Source: Planctomycetales bacterium
GTDB lineage: Bacteria; Planctomycetota; Planctomycetia; Isosphaerales; Isosphaeraceae
Reading direction: 5' to 3'
NCBI GenBank assembly: GCA_027449865.1
Contig: DAIDKV010000266.1
Coordinates: forward strand, 1 to 63,185
Length of the DNA stretch: 63,185 nt
The translations under genes were made by a program, and so were the position numbers. Each line of letters opens with the position of its first letter. Position 1 is the stretch's first letter. Shown here one piece after another: positions 18,050-26,363 of this stretch. The notes below the pieces were generated by a model. It searched no databases, was not told the DNA's origin, and was given only the letters and a program-made list of their open reading frames with translations.

Positions 18050-18085
18050 GGAAATCCTTTCCGAGAAACTGGGGCCGCGGTTCGT

Positions 18086-19681
18086 TCACTGCTTCGCGGA
18101 GGGGTTCCGGCCGCGATGGACTTTCGGATCGTCGTATTTGTCGAGGCCCTTGTGGGCGATCTGGGGGTAATAGCCGCCGAACTCGAATTTCGGCGAGTTG
18201 TCGCCGTCGTGGCAGCGCTGGCAAAGCTGGCCCCGGTCGGCCTTTTCCGGGGTCAGGGCCATCGCGGTCCGGTACTCAGGCCGGTCGGGCTCGGCGATGT
18301 GTTTTGAGCCGGGCCCGTGGCAGTTCTCGCACTGATTTCCCTGGAGATACGCCGTGGTTTCCGGAGACTTGTAGCCGGTCGTGTACTCGAAGCCGGTCGT
18401 GTGGCAGGTGATGCACTCGGCATCGTAGATGACGTTCGGCTTCTTGTCGTGAAGCAGCGACTCGAACGCCCGGGCGTGCTTCGTCGTCGACCATTTCATG
18501 TAGGTATTCGGGTGGCACGACTTGCAGGTCTCGGCCCCGACGAACGTCGCGCCTGGCGCCCCGCCGACGTAATCGTGCCGGACATAATCGGCGACCACGC
18601 CCATTTGCCGGAGGGCTTCGCGGTAGTCGTCGCGGATGAGCTGCCGCATCGGGGCGGCGGGGCCGTCGAACTGCGTGTTCAACGTCACGATCGCCGGCCG
18701 AATCCGCTCCGTCTCGCCTGGATACAGTCCGACGGCGCCCAGGTACTTCCCCTTCTGGCCGACCTGAATGAGGAGTGTTCGGCCGCCGTTGATCATCTCG
18801 GGGTCGTGCGTCAGGACGTCGACGTAGTCGGACGTGGAGACGACGACGTCGAATCCAGGATACGACTCGGCGAGCGTCCGGGCCATTCGGGGCGGACCCT
18901 GGACCATCAGGACCTGGTAGTCGGATTTGGGCTCGAGCTCCGCCAGGACGCGCGGAAGGACGTCGCCCGGGCGCTTCAGTCCGGCGACGAGGAGGTCCTT
19001 GTCGGGATCGGAGAGCTTCTCCAGGGCGTCGGGATCGACGATCGCGGTGATCCCGACCTTCACCGGACCCGCCTCGACGATCCGGCTCTTCTGGAAGATC
19101 GACTCGAACCCCGAGGGCGGCTCGATGTTCGCCGCGACGAGCCTGGTGCGCTCGCCGAGGCTGTTGAGGTTGAGCGCCAGGGCCTCGCCAACGCCGACCT
19201 TCATGTCTTCGGCCGCCAGCGCGACCGCGTCGTACTTCAGGAGCTTGAGCGCCTTGATCGCGTAATCGTACTTGATCTTCGCCTGTTCAAAACCGCCCCG
19301 GGCCGAGGCGGGCGACTTCGTCAGCCCGCCGAGATCCACCCGGACGGAGGGCCACCCCTTCTTTCCCAGCCACTCGAAGAAGTCGTATCGGCGGAGCAGG
19401 CCGCCGATCTGCCCCTCGGTGCAGCCGCAGGGCTCGGTGTAGCCGTTCATCTCGCCGGTGACGACGAGGACAGCCGCCGGCTTCCCCAGGCTCGCCAGGA
19501 ACCCGCTTCCTTCGCCGGCCGGAGCCGGCTTCTTCGCCTCGACCGCGGGACCACCGGCCTTTCCCGGCGCGGGCACGGACGGCTTCGACTCGGTCGGGCT
19601 CGACGAGGTGCATCCGACATAGGCCAGCGCCGCCGCGGAAAGGGCCACCGCGGCCCAGGGGCGGAGATCAGTTCTCGCCAT
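18086..19681 (-). CDS. Lipoprotein: phosphatase-like domain fused to tetrahaem cytochrome c
   Basis: A 531-residue exported protein. YVGC at residues 21-24 is a lipobox, so Cys24 would be lipidated. Residues about 65-330 resemble the metallophosphatase/5'-nucleotidase fold: GEMNGYTEPCGCTEGQIGGL, VRVDLGGL, YDAVALAAEDM and AANIEPPSGFESI. The canonical metal-binding HD pairs are poorly kept, so catalysis is doubtful. Residues 380-531 form a cytochrome c554-like domain with four CXXCH haem sites at 386 (CKSCH), 423 (CITCH), 451 (CENCH) and 487 (CQRCH), plus HAR and SKHI segments that could give distal histidines. It would sit at the outer face of a membrane and carry electrons. The natural electron partner is unknown. 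Confidence 0.85.
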   Translation of the reverse strand: MARTDLRPWAAVALSAAALAYVGCTSSSPTESKPSVPAPGKAGGPAVEAKKPAPAGEGSGFLASLGKPAAVLVVTGEMNGYTEPCGCTEGQIGGLLRRYDFFEWLGKKGWPSVRVDLGGLTKSPASARGGFEQAKIKYDYAIKALKLLKYDAVALAAEDMKVGVGEALALNLNSLGERTRLVAANIEPPSGFESIFQKSRIVEAGPVKVGITAIVDPDALEKLSDPDKDLLVAGLKRPGDVLPRVLAELEPKSDYQVLMVQGPPRMARTLAESYPGFDVVVSTSDYVDVLTHDPEMINGGRTLLIQVGQKGKYLGAVGLYPGETERIRPAIVTLNTQFDGPAAPMRQLIRDDYREALRQMGVVADYVRHDYVGGAPGATFVGAETCKSCHPNTYMKWSTTKHARAFESLLHDKKPNVIYDAECITCHTTGFEYTTGYKSPETTAYLQGNQCENCHGPGSKHIAEPDRPEYRTAMALTPEKADRGQLCQRCHDGDNSPKFEFGGYYPQIAHKGLDKYDDPKVHRGRNPSAKQ

Positions 19682-20105
19682 TGGTAAGACTCCTTCCTCT
19701 TCCGCAGGGTCCGGTCGAACGCCGAGTTATAGCCGGCGCCTTCCGTGGTGAACAGGCCAATCGTTCCATCCATCCGGGGACTGGGGAGGCTGATGGTTTG
19801 GGGAGAGGCGTTTGGATGCAGGATTCCAGATTCAATGCAATGATCTCTCACTCGAATTCTTCTCTGTGCTCTCGGTACTATTAACTTTAAGTATCTTGGA
19901 CACCTCCCAGAATCTCATCACTAAAGATCACACATTCATTTTTCACACAATCTTATATAAAAATTATTCCTCTCTGTGCCCTCTGTGACTCCGTGGTGAA
20001 TCCGAACTGATGGGATGCGACTCGGCCGCGCTGTGACTCCGTGGTAAATCCATTCCGGCTCGCTGACCGCGATGGGTCATCTGGCCGGGGACCGCAGGGT
20101 GGGGC
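19682..20105. other. AT-rich intergenic region with CTCTGTG-type repeats
   Basis: A 424-base gap with no supportable gene. Bases 19850-19975 are sharply AT-rich against the GC-rich surroundings. Within it are CTTCTCTGTGCTCTCGGTACT (around 19858-19878), CTCTGTGCCCTCTGTGACTC extending to CCGTGGTGAA (19971-20000) and a second CTGTGACTCCGTGGTAAATC (20031-20050). These match the core of the repeat units that flank the GxxExxY gene at 36.9-37.6 kb. It may be a decayed copy of that element. Confidence 0.6.
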
Positions 20106-21218
20106 TCAGCTCCCCTCCATCCGATTGGAGACGTAAATGGAGACCGGGATGCGGATTTCAGGGAGCTTGGGATGGTTGGTTTTCAGGAGAATCGGCCGGT
20201 CGATCGCGCCAACCGGAAGTCCGGGCGGGACCGTGACCGTCATCCGAAAACGACCCGAGGCGTCGGGCCCGGTCTCCGGGGTGATCTCGACCTTCAGAAT
20301 CTCGGGCTTCGAGGCGATCTCGAACCGGACCGCCTGTTCGCCTCGAACCACCAGCGCGAGCGAGACACTGGCACCCTTCGCCCGGGGAACGCTGGGCATG
20401 ACCACCCGGGCGGGAGTCAGCGTGATCGGACCGACCGTGTTGCCGCTCAGGTGTATCTTCAACGAGGGGCGCCTGGGATGGTTGGTCTCGATCGAGACCT
20501 CCTCCAGGAACCGGCCCGCCGGCATGCCGGGGCGAACCTCAATCGAAAGGGCATAGCCTGACTTTCCCTTCTCCTTCGCCAGTTCCTCGGGAGACATCGG
20601 CTTCGCCTGGGCCACGATCAGGCCAGGCTTCGAGGTCGAGACCTGGAGCAGTTTCACGTCGGGGAGGTCGTTGGAAACAATCTGGACCGAGGCGCTTCGC
20701 GATTGTTCGGGCGTCCCGTCGGGAAACGCGACCGAATCCGAGGGCCGGATCTCCAGCGGGTCGAGGACCGTCCCAATCAGCGTGAGGACGACCGACGGGT
20801 GGTCGGGATCGTTGGTCCCAATCGTGGCCGCCTGGTGGAATCGGCCCGCATGCCGGCCTTCCCAGCTCACCTCGAGCGGCGACGACTGGCCCGGAGCGAT
20901 GGTGATCGTCTTTTCCTCGCCCCTGGCAGCCTTGAGCGAGGCCACCGTGCAGGAACAGGTCGTATCCTCGAGCCAGATGTCCAGCGGCCCCTCGCCGGTA
21001 TTGCGGAAGGACCACGCATGAGTCCGCTTACCACCGACCGGGATCGTCCCGAACTGGTAAGAGCTTGCCTCGACCAGTTCCAGCTTCGGCGGCGGGCCGG
21101 CGGGCTTCGACGAAACGACGACCTCGGGTTCCGCGACGGACGGCCCGAGCACTCCGTAGAAGAAGGCCACTCCCGCCCCGGCAACGACGACGGCAATCCC
21201 GAGGATCCAGTTCTTCAT
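20106..21218 (-). CDS. DUF1573 protein, membrane-anchored (copy 1)
   Basis: A 370-residue protein with an N-terminal helix (residues 4-24) followed by exported beta-sandwich domains. Residues about 47-140 form a DUF1573 Ig-like domain with the hallmark FRNTGEGPLDIWLEDTTCSC, where Cys88 and Cys90 form the CXC motif, then GTNDPDHP. A second repeat lies at about 220-270 (IETNHPRRPSLKIHLSG), and a third at 340-370 (LKTNHPKLPEIRIPVSIYV). The start is the ATG at 21218 before the hydrophobic helix; the frame extends upstream without coding character. It is a paralogue of the next gene upstream. DUF1573 proteins are widespread in planctomycetes and bacteroidetes; the function is not known. Confidence 0.85.
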   Translation of the reverse strand: MKNWILGIAVVVAGAGVAFFYGVLGPSVAEPEVVVSSKPAGPPPKLELVEASSYQFGTIPVGGKRTHAWSFRNTGEGPLDIWLEDTTCSCTVASLKAARGEEKTITIAPGQSSPLEVSWEGRHAGRFHQAATIGTNDPDHPSVVLTLIGTVLDPLEIRPSDSVAFPDGTPEQSRSASVQIVSNDLPDVKLLQVSTSKPGLIVAQAKPMSPEELAKEKGKSGYALSIEVRPGMPAGRFLEEVSIETNHPRRPSLKIHLSGNTVGPITLTPARVVMPSVPRAKGASVSLALVVRGEQAVRFEIASKPEILKVEITPETGPDASGRFRMTVTVPPGLPVGAIDRPILLKTNHPKLPEIRIPVSIYVSNRMEGS

Positions 21219-21449
21219 GGCGCGGGTCGACTCCAGCAGACGTCCGTTCGTTCGGTTGGGGAGCGGGTCGCGAGGGAAGGCCAGGGCCCGATCGGTGGAC
21301 CTCAACTCGACGCGATCGGCGAGGATTTCGCGGCGGCCATCGACGGGGACCTTGGGTTGGAGCTTGAGCGGACATCCATTCCGGAGGGCGGATTTGTCAT
21401 TTCTGGGATCAGATCCCGATTCACGTTTCCAGAGACTTCAAATCCGGAG

Positions 21450-21507
21450 TCCGATTTCCGATCGAGCCCGATCCTGAGATTCCGGGAATCGAGAATCGGA
21501 AATCGGA
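21450..21507. repeat. Hairpin between the two DUF1573 genes
   Basis: TCCGATTTCCGAT (21450-21462) and ATCGGAAATCGGA (21495-21507) are perfect reverse complements with a 32-base spacer that holds a further GATTCCGGGAATC palindrome. It lies in the 326-base gap between the tandem DUF1573 genes, which otherwise holds no gene I can support. It could attenuate read-through or be a dispersed repeat. Confidence 0.55.
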
Positions 21508-21544
21508 GGGACCGACGAGCCGATCGTCCTTCCTGCACCGACGC

Positions 21545-22666
21545 TCAGCCGCCGGCCCCCGACCGGGTGACGAGCATCTTCACCGGAATCCGGACCTCGG
21601 CGGCACGCTGGTCATTCGTCTTCAGGACGATCTCACCCTCCACTTTACCGGAGGCCGTTCCCGGCGGGACCGTCACCGTCATCCGGTATCGGCCCTTGTG
21701 GCGGGCATCGTCGTTCGGAGCGATCGCGATCTCCAGCGGACTCGGCTTCTTCACCACCTCGAACCGGGTTCCCTTGTCGCCTCGAACCGTGACGACCAGT
21801 TCGCGAGAGAAGCCGCGCACCCCGTCGACGTCCATCTGCCGGATCCCTTCAGGCGTCACACTGATCGGCCCAAAGGAGTGGCCCAGGACCGAGACCTTGA
21901 TCTCCGGCTCCTTCGGATGGTCCGTGTGGATCACCATCTCCTCGTCGAACCGGCCAAGCGGCATCCCGGGCTTGATCGTCACCGTGATGACCTGCGCCTT
22001 CTCGGCCTTGAGCTGCTTGGCGTCCGACTCCGGCATCGGCTTGACGTCGGCGACAATCAGGCCCGGCTTCGAGGTGGAGATGTCGGTCACCTTCAAATCG
22101 GGACGGTCGCGAGAGAAAATCGCGATCCGGGCCGAATGCGCTTCCTCGTTCGATATCTGAGGAAACTGAAGGGCCTCCGGCGGGTAGATCGAGACGGCCG
22201 GATAAACCTTCCCCGTGACCGTCAGCGAGAAGGTCGGGTGGCGAGGGTCGTTGGTCAGGAACGTCCCGCCCTGCGAAATCTCCTCGCCGAGATCCTTGTT
22301 GGTGTGCCAGCTCAGGATGATCTGGTCCTTGCCGCCCGGCGGAATCACCAGCGCCTCGTTTTCGCCCGGCTTGGCGACGGTACACGAGCAGGTCGTCTTT
22401 CCCTGGAGGCGGATTTCCAGCGGGGCCTCGCCGGTGTTCTCGATCGGCCAGGCGTGGCTGGATTTGTCGTGCTTGGGCATCTTGCCGAAGTCGAAGATCG
22501 GGTTTTCCGTAAGGACGATCCGGGGTTGCGGACCCTTGATGTCGCCCGAGACGACCGCCACCTGCGACGTCGGCTCGGGGCTGGATTCCGGCAGGTACTG
22601 AACGATGAGGGTCGCGGCGCCGGTCAGGAAGACAACGGCGACGACCAGGATCACCCACCGTAACAT
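21545..22666 (-). CDS. DUF1573 protein, membrane-anchored (copy 2)
   Basis: A 373-residue paralogue of the preceding protein. A single N-terminal helix (residues 3-23, LRWVILVVAVVFLTGAATLIV) is followed by a DUF1573 domain with IENTGEAPLEIRLQGKTTC, giving the CXC pair at Cys93 and Cys95. The later TNDPRHPTFSLTVTG, HTDHPKEPEIKVSVLG and LKTNDQRAAEVRIPV repeats match the three-fold layout of copy 1. Both also share the internal phrase STSKPGLIVA. The ATG at 22666 is preceded by GGAGAGG. The duplication is old, since the two copies differ strongly outside these motifs. It lies divergent to the ubiquitin-like gene at 22914. Confidence 0.85.
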   Translation of the reverse strand: MLRWVILVVAVVFLTGAATLIVQYLPESSPEPTSQVAVVSGDIKGPQPRIVLTENPIFDFGKMPKHDKSSHAWPIENTGEAPLEIRLQGKTTCSCTVAKPGENEALVIPPGGKDQIILSWHTNKDLGEEISQGGTFLTNDPRHPTFSLTVTGKVYPAVSIYPPEALQFPQISNEEAHSARIAIFSRDRPDLKVTDISTSKPGLIVADVKPMPESDAKQLKAEKAQVITVTIKPGMPLGRFDEEMVIHTDHPKEPEIKVSVLGHSFGPISVTPEGIRQMDVDGVRGFSRELVVTVRGDKGTRFEVVKKPSPLEIAIAPNDDARHKGRYRMTVTVPPGTASGKVEGEIVLKTNDQRAAEVRIPVKMLVTRSGAGG

Positions 22667-22913
22667 GTGGCAGCCTCTCCCGAACCAGTGCGATGAACGT
22701 GAGATGAGGGCAATGCGCCCCAATCATGATCGGCGCTTTTGGGGCCCCAGGCCGAGAGGCGCGAAGCCTGACGACCCTTCGACCCCGATTTGATCTTAAG
22801 GTCGGCAACGGGCGGCGGGCAAGTCGTCTCTTGCCAGGGTTGATCGGCGCGGGCATCCTTGTCAGAATCCTTGCGGCGCGACGATCGAGGCCCCCCTGCA
22901 TCCGGCGAAGCCC

Positions 22914-23183
22914 ATGAATACGCTGACGATCGAGGTCTGGGACGCGACCGGGAACAAGAAGCAGCTTGTCGAACTGCCGGACGACGCCCCGGTGAACCGG
23001 GTGATCGCGGTGCTGGTCGATCGGATGAGTCTGCCTCGCTACAGCCCGGACGGGCAGTTGATGAGCTACAAATTCCACCACAAGGCCAGCGGCCGTCAGC
23101 TTCTGGACGACCAGACCCTCGCCTCGGCCGACGTTCAGAGCGGCGACGTTCTCCGGCTCCAGCCGGAGATCACCGCGGGATAA
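22914..23183 (+). CDS. Small ubiquitin-like (YukD/EsaB-type) protein
   Basis: An 89-residue beta-grasp protein: TLTIEVWDATGNKKQLVELP (strands 1-2), APVNRVIAVLVDRMSLP (helix), LMSYKFHHKASGRQLLDDQT (strands 3-4) and QSGDVLRLQPEITAG at the end. The order matches ubiquitin-like proteins of the YukD/EsaB group, which accompany type VII secretion in Firmicutes. Related folds occur as free genes in planctomycetes. It ends with Ala-Gly rather than a Gly-Gly tail, and no E1, E2 or JAB gene is nearby, so conjugation is not supported here. No type VII ATPase is in the window either. The gene converges on the metallophosphoesterase with only 9 bases between the stops. Confidence 0.7.
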   Translation: MNTLTIEVWDATGNKKQLVELPDDAPVNRVIAVLVDRMSLPRYSPDGQLMSYKFHHKASGRQLLDDQTLASADVQSGDVLRLQPEITAG

Positions 23184-23192
23184 GCCCGCCCA

Positions 23193-23882
23193 CTAGCGAC
23201 TGGTCCGCAGCCCGGCAAGCGGCCCGAAGTCGAGCAGCTCGTCGCCGGTGCTCGCCAGGCAACGGAGGCCGGATCGTGGCCAGTCGCGCGGGATCACCGC
23301 GGTCCGAACGTCGCAGCCGGCGGCATTGGCCGAAAACGCCGGCAGGATGATCCGGTCGGGACCGATCAGGAAACAGGGCGCCGAGATCCCCTCGACACGG
23401 AGGACCGGGTGAAAATGCCCGGAGATCGTCCGATCACCCACGATCGGACGGTGGCCGTGAGCGATCGTCCACCCGTCGACCACAAGACTCTCCGGCACCT
23501 CGGGCCTGGCGCGGTCGTGGTTGCCCCGAAGCAAAACCATCCGAACGCCCCGGACTCCCAGCCAGTCGGCCAGCCGACGGACATCCGCCTCGGTGCGCTG
23601 GCAGGGCCGGTGCGACTCAACAAGATCGCCCGCGACGATCAGGGTCGCGATCGGGGCACGCACCAGAAGTCTCTCCAGCCGCGCGACGGCCTCGGCGAGC
23701 GAGTGCGGCGGAACACAGTCACCAGCGGCCCCCCTCGCCCATTCGTAGCCAAGGTGCAAATCGGCCACCACCGCGACCCGCTCGGCCCGGTGGATCGCGG
23801 CGCCCTCGGGTGTCGGCTCCCAAAGGCCAGCCGTCGACGACGTATCCGCTCCTCGATCCACCCTCGCGTTCGCGTTCGCCAT
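23193..23882 (-). CDS. Calcineurin-like metallophosphoesterase (PdeM-like)
   Basis: A 229-residue phosphoesterase. Its motifs are in order: VAVVADLHLGYEWARG (Asp41, His43), TLIVAGDLVES, VLLRGNHDRARPE, VDGWTIAHGHRPI and ISGHFHPVL. These five blocks bind the dinuclear metal centre. The DLHLGYE pattern is that of PdeM, the nuclease or phosphodiesterase linked to bacterial DNA-repair ligase clusters, but no ligase or helicase gene lies beside it, so the label is only by similarity. The start at 23882 lies before the conserved part; the frame continues upstream for 56 more codons without coding character. Confidence 0.8.
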   Translation of the reverse strand: MANANARVDRGADTSSTAGLWEPTPEGAAIHRAERVAVVADLHLGYEWARGAAGDCVPPHSLAEAVARLERLLVRAPIATLIVAGDLVESHRPCQRTEADVRRLADWLGVRGVRMVLLRGNHDRARPEVPESLVVDGWTIAHGHRPIVGDRTISGHFHPVLRVEGISAPCFLIGPDRIILPAFSANAAGCDVRTAVIPRDWPRSGLRCLASTGDELLDFGPLAGLRTSR

Positions 23883-24388
23883 CCGTCCGGCCTCGATCCT
23901 TCCGAGTCGGAGCCGCTTTACACCCCATCCTTTCCCCAAGTGTACACCATCGCGTTGCGATCCGCTACGTCCACGACGTGCAAGTACCGACGCCATTACG
24001 CACGATTGCATCGTGTCAACATTAATTCCGTCCACATGGCCTTGCAACACCCCCAGGCCATCTTTATAGTTTGAACGGCGATCTTCACCGGAATGTCACA
24101 AAACTGAATACGAACATCCTGAATCTGGGCGACTCAGAAGGCGACATTCAATCACTCTCGACTTCCCTGGTCGGCCCGCAAATGTGCAACGCGGTCTACT
24201 CTGGCGAAGTTACGGGGCCTGGCCAGAGCGGTCGTCTGGCGGTCCGTTTCTGGATGCGGACCCTCTGCGTGAGGAGAGTGGGAAAGTCCCTGATTTTATC
24301 CACTCTTTGCGTCACGATTGCCCGTCAGCAGTCGTTTCCTTGTTGCTAGCGCTTCCGATCTCAAGTTTCCCACGAAGGAGGGATACTC
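23883..24388. other. Intergenic region before the first DUF1559 gene
   Basis: A 506-base gap between divergent genes. Its base composition is lower in GC than that of its neighbours. A short open frame at 24071-24349 has no recognisable protein and poor codon character, so I do not call it. A run TCTTTATAGTTTGAACG near 24061 is weakly promoter-like. The ribosome binding site AAGGAGG for the next gene lies near 24376. I see nothing else. Confidence 0.4.
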
Positions 24389-25534
24389 ATGAGCGGTCCA
24401 AAGACCACGCCTCGTTCGCGCGGCTTCACGTTGATTGAATTGCTGGTGGTGATCGCAATCATCGCGGTTTTGATCGCGCTTTTGTTGCCGGCGGTGCAGG
24501 CGGCGCGCGAGGCGGCCCGGCGTGCTCAGTGCACGAACAACCTCAAGCAACTCGGGCTCGCGTTCGCGAACTACGAGAGTGCCAATTCGATATGGTGCAT
24601 GGGCGCAATGACATGGGGAGCCGGCAATCCCTCGAACGCGGGCAACCCGATGGCCAGCCCGAGGGGTGTGAACGAGCCCATCAACGGATTGAACTGGGTC
24701 GCCTTGATTCTCCCGTACATGGAGCAAGGCACGATCTACAACGCGATCAACTACGCGACGGGCACCTCGACCAACATTCAGGCCTTCGCCACCGTCTGGT
24801 ATACACGGATCAACTGGCTTTCTTGCCCCTCCGACGGCGACCAGGAGGGCTTCCGGAACTCCGGATCGGGCAACGGGAACGGCCAGGACATCTCCGGCAG
24901 CCCCCCTCCCGCCAATCCGAACGGGGGTCCGATCCAGGTTCCGGTTTCTGACTACCTCGTCAGCTATGGTGACAACTATGCCAGCGGCTGCAACACCCCG
25001 GGCGTAATTTTCCCGACCGAGTCGGATTACCGGCTCTTCCCCCCGGCCCCGGGGCAGCAGTGGGTCGGCTGGCCCGGCGAACAGGGGACGATGCTCAACG
25101 TCATGTGCGGGGTTGGAGGCGCGAATGTCGGAGCTCTGCGCGGGATGTTCGATGTGAACGACGGCCAGACCGTGAGGCTCGCCGGTGTGACCGACGGAAC
25201 GAGCAACACGATTTCCGCCGGTGAGAGCCTGCCCGCGATGCGCGCTGACAACAACGTCTGGGAGTGGAACTCGGGCGCCAACGGCACCACAATCCCGATC
25301 AACTATTACTCCGGACAGAGCTGCACCCTGCCCAATAGCGGCTGGGGCGGGAGCAACTGGGCATCGCGCTGTGCGTACGCGAACGTCGGCTTCAAGAGCC
25401 ACCACCCAGGCGGCGCGAATTTCCTCTTCGTTGATGGCTCGGTCCACTTCCTGAAGCAGTCGATCAGCATCTTCACGTACTGCGCCCTCGGAAGCCGGGC
25501 GGCCGGAGAGGTCGTCAACTCCGATTCGTACTAG
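24389..25534 (+). CDS. DUF1559 (H-X9-DG) pseudopilin-like protein
   Basis: A 381-residue pseudopilin-type protein. The class III leader is cut after Gly12, before [20 protein letters not shown]; Glu17 is the +5 residue needed for assembly. [20 protein letters not shown] continues the N-terminal helix into the DUF1559 domain. Near the C-terminus, [15 protein letters not shown] is the H-X9-DG motif that defines the planctomycete family. Such proteins are processed by a prepilin peptidase and exported by a type II-like machine; genomes of this group carry dozens. AAGGAGG lies about 9 bases before the ATG. A lipoprotein gene follows, the usual pairing. The large size argues for a structural or surface role rather than a simple pilin. 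Confidence 0.95.
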   Translation: MSGPKTTPRSRGFTLIELLVVIAIIAVLIALLLPAVQAAREAARRAQCTNNLKQLGLAFANYESANSIWCMGAMTWGAGNPSNAGNPMASPRGVNEPINGLNWVALILPYMEQGTIYNAINYATGTSTNIQAFATVWYTRINWLSCPSDGDQEGFRNSGSGNGNGQDISGSPPPANPNGGPIQVPVSDYLVSYGDNYASGCNTPGVIFPTESDYRLFPPAPGQQWVGWPGEQGTMLNVMCGVGGANVGALRGMFDVNDGQTVRLAGVTDGTSNTISAGESLPAMRADNNVWEWNSGANGTTIPINYYSGQSCTLPNSGWGGSNWASRCAYANVGFKSHHPGGANFLFVDGSVHFLKQSISIFTYCALGSRAAGEVVNSDSY

Positions 25535-25715
25535 GTCGAAGAGCGAGCGATTGTCTTCCTCCCGTTCGTCACCACGCCACGCACGAGCTGGCGGTCGAGC
25601 CCGATTTCGAGGTCGAGCCCGACCGCCGCATCCTCGCTCTGAGCGAGACGACTCGTCGAGATACCGCGGCTTCACGCCGCCTTTCGCAGGTCATGAAATA
25701 CAGGATTGCACGCCC

Positions 25716-26300
25716 ATGCTTTCCCACAAAAACCGATCGCCCGGGCCCCGTCGTACCGGCCGATGTCTCGCCGTGCTGGCCCTGCCCGCATGCTTCCTTC
25801 TGGCCTCCTGCGCGAACGAGGACGGTCTGGGAAAGCGATTCCCGGTTTCGGGGACTGTGAAGTACAACGGGAATCCGCTCGAGAAGGGCGAGATTAGTTT
25901 CATCTCCGAAGACATTTCGAAGAATTTCGGGGCCACGGGCACCATCGCAAACGGATCTTACACGCTCTCGACAGGGGGCGATGGCGACGGGGCTCAGGCC
26001 GGCAAATACAAGGTCACCATCACCGTCAAGGAAGATTACAGCGAGCGAGCTGAGGCCGACTTCAAGAAGGTGACGGGGAGCAGCAGTGCCAAGCCGCTGC
26101 CGAATTTTGTGGCGAAAGCCGCGGCCGAGGCCAAGAGCCTGATCCCCGCCGGGTACGGCGACGCGCGCACCACGACACTCAAGGCCGAGGTCGAGCCGAA
26201 GTCGAACACGATCGACTTCAATCTCTCGGACGCGGAAGCCCCGCCAGAGCCTCCGAAGGACTCTGCCAGGGGCAAGGGCGGGCGTCGCCGTGGTAGATGA
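25716..26300 (+). CDS. Lipoprotein following DUF1559, transthyretin-like fold
   Basis: A 194-residue lipoprotein. The lipobox LLAS precedes Cys32 after a hydrophobic helix. The mature part starts GKRFPVSGTVKYNGNPLEKG, followed by EISFISED, GSYTLSTGGDGDGAQAGKYK and VTITVKEDY, which is the carboxypeptidase-regulatory or transthyretin-like beta-sandwich seen in planctomycete lipoproteins directly downstream of DUF1559 genes. The C-terminus is basic (KGGRRRGR). The start is taken at 25716 because it opens the signal peptide, though no strong ribosome binding site is seen. It likely forms an outer-surface pair with the preceding protein. Confidence 0.8.
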   Translation: MLSHKNRSPGPRRTGRCLAVLALPACFLLASCANEDGLGKRFPVSGTVKYNGNPLEKGEISFISEDISKNFGATGTIANGSYTLSTGGDGDGAQAGKYKVTITVKEDYSERAEADFKKVTGSSSAKPLPNFVAKAAAEAKSLIPAGYGDARTTTLKAEVEPKSNTIDFNLSDAEAPPEPPKDSARGKGGRRRGR

Positions 26301-26319
26301 CTCGCCTCGCCACGGGACG

Positions 26320-26363
26320 GGCGATCCCTGGCTGCCGCCTCAACCTGGCGGCCAGGGATCGCC
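26320..26363. terminator. Strong stem-loop at a convergent gene junction
   Basis: GGCGATCCCTGGC (26320-26332) pairs exactly with GCCAGGGATCGCC (26351-26363), and GCCGCC near the loop pairs partly with GGCG. The stem overlaps the last codons of the leftward gene (stop at 26340) and lies 20 bases past the stop of the rightward lipoprotein gene. A bidirectional transcription end is likely, though no T-run is present. Confidence 0.6.

Noticed and set aside
24071-24349. A 92-codon open frame before the first DUF1559 gene.
   Set aside because: No domain, odd codon character for this genome and no ribosome binding site; kept as intergenic.
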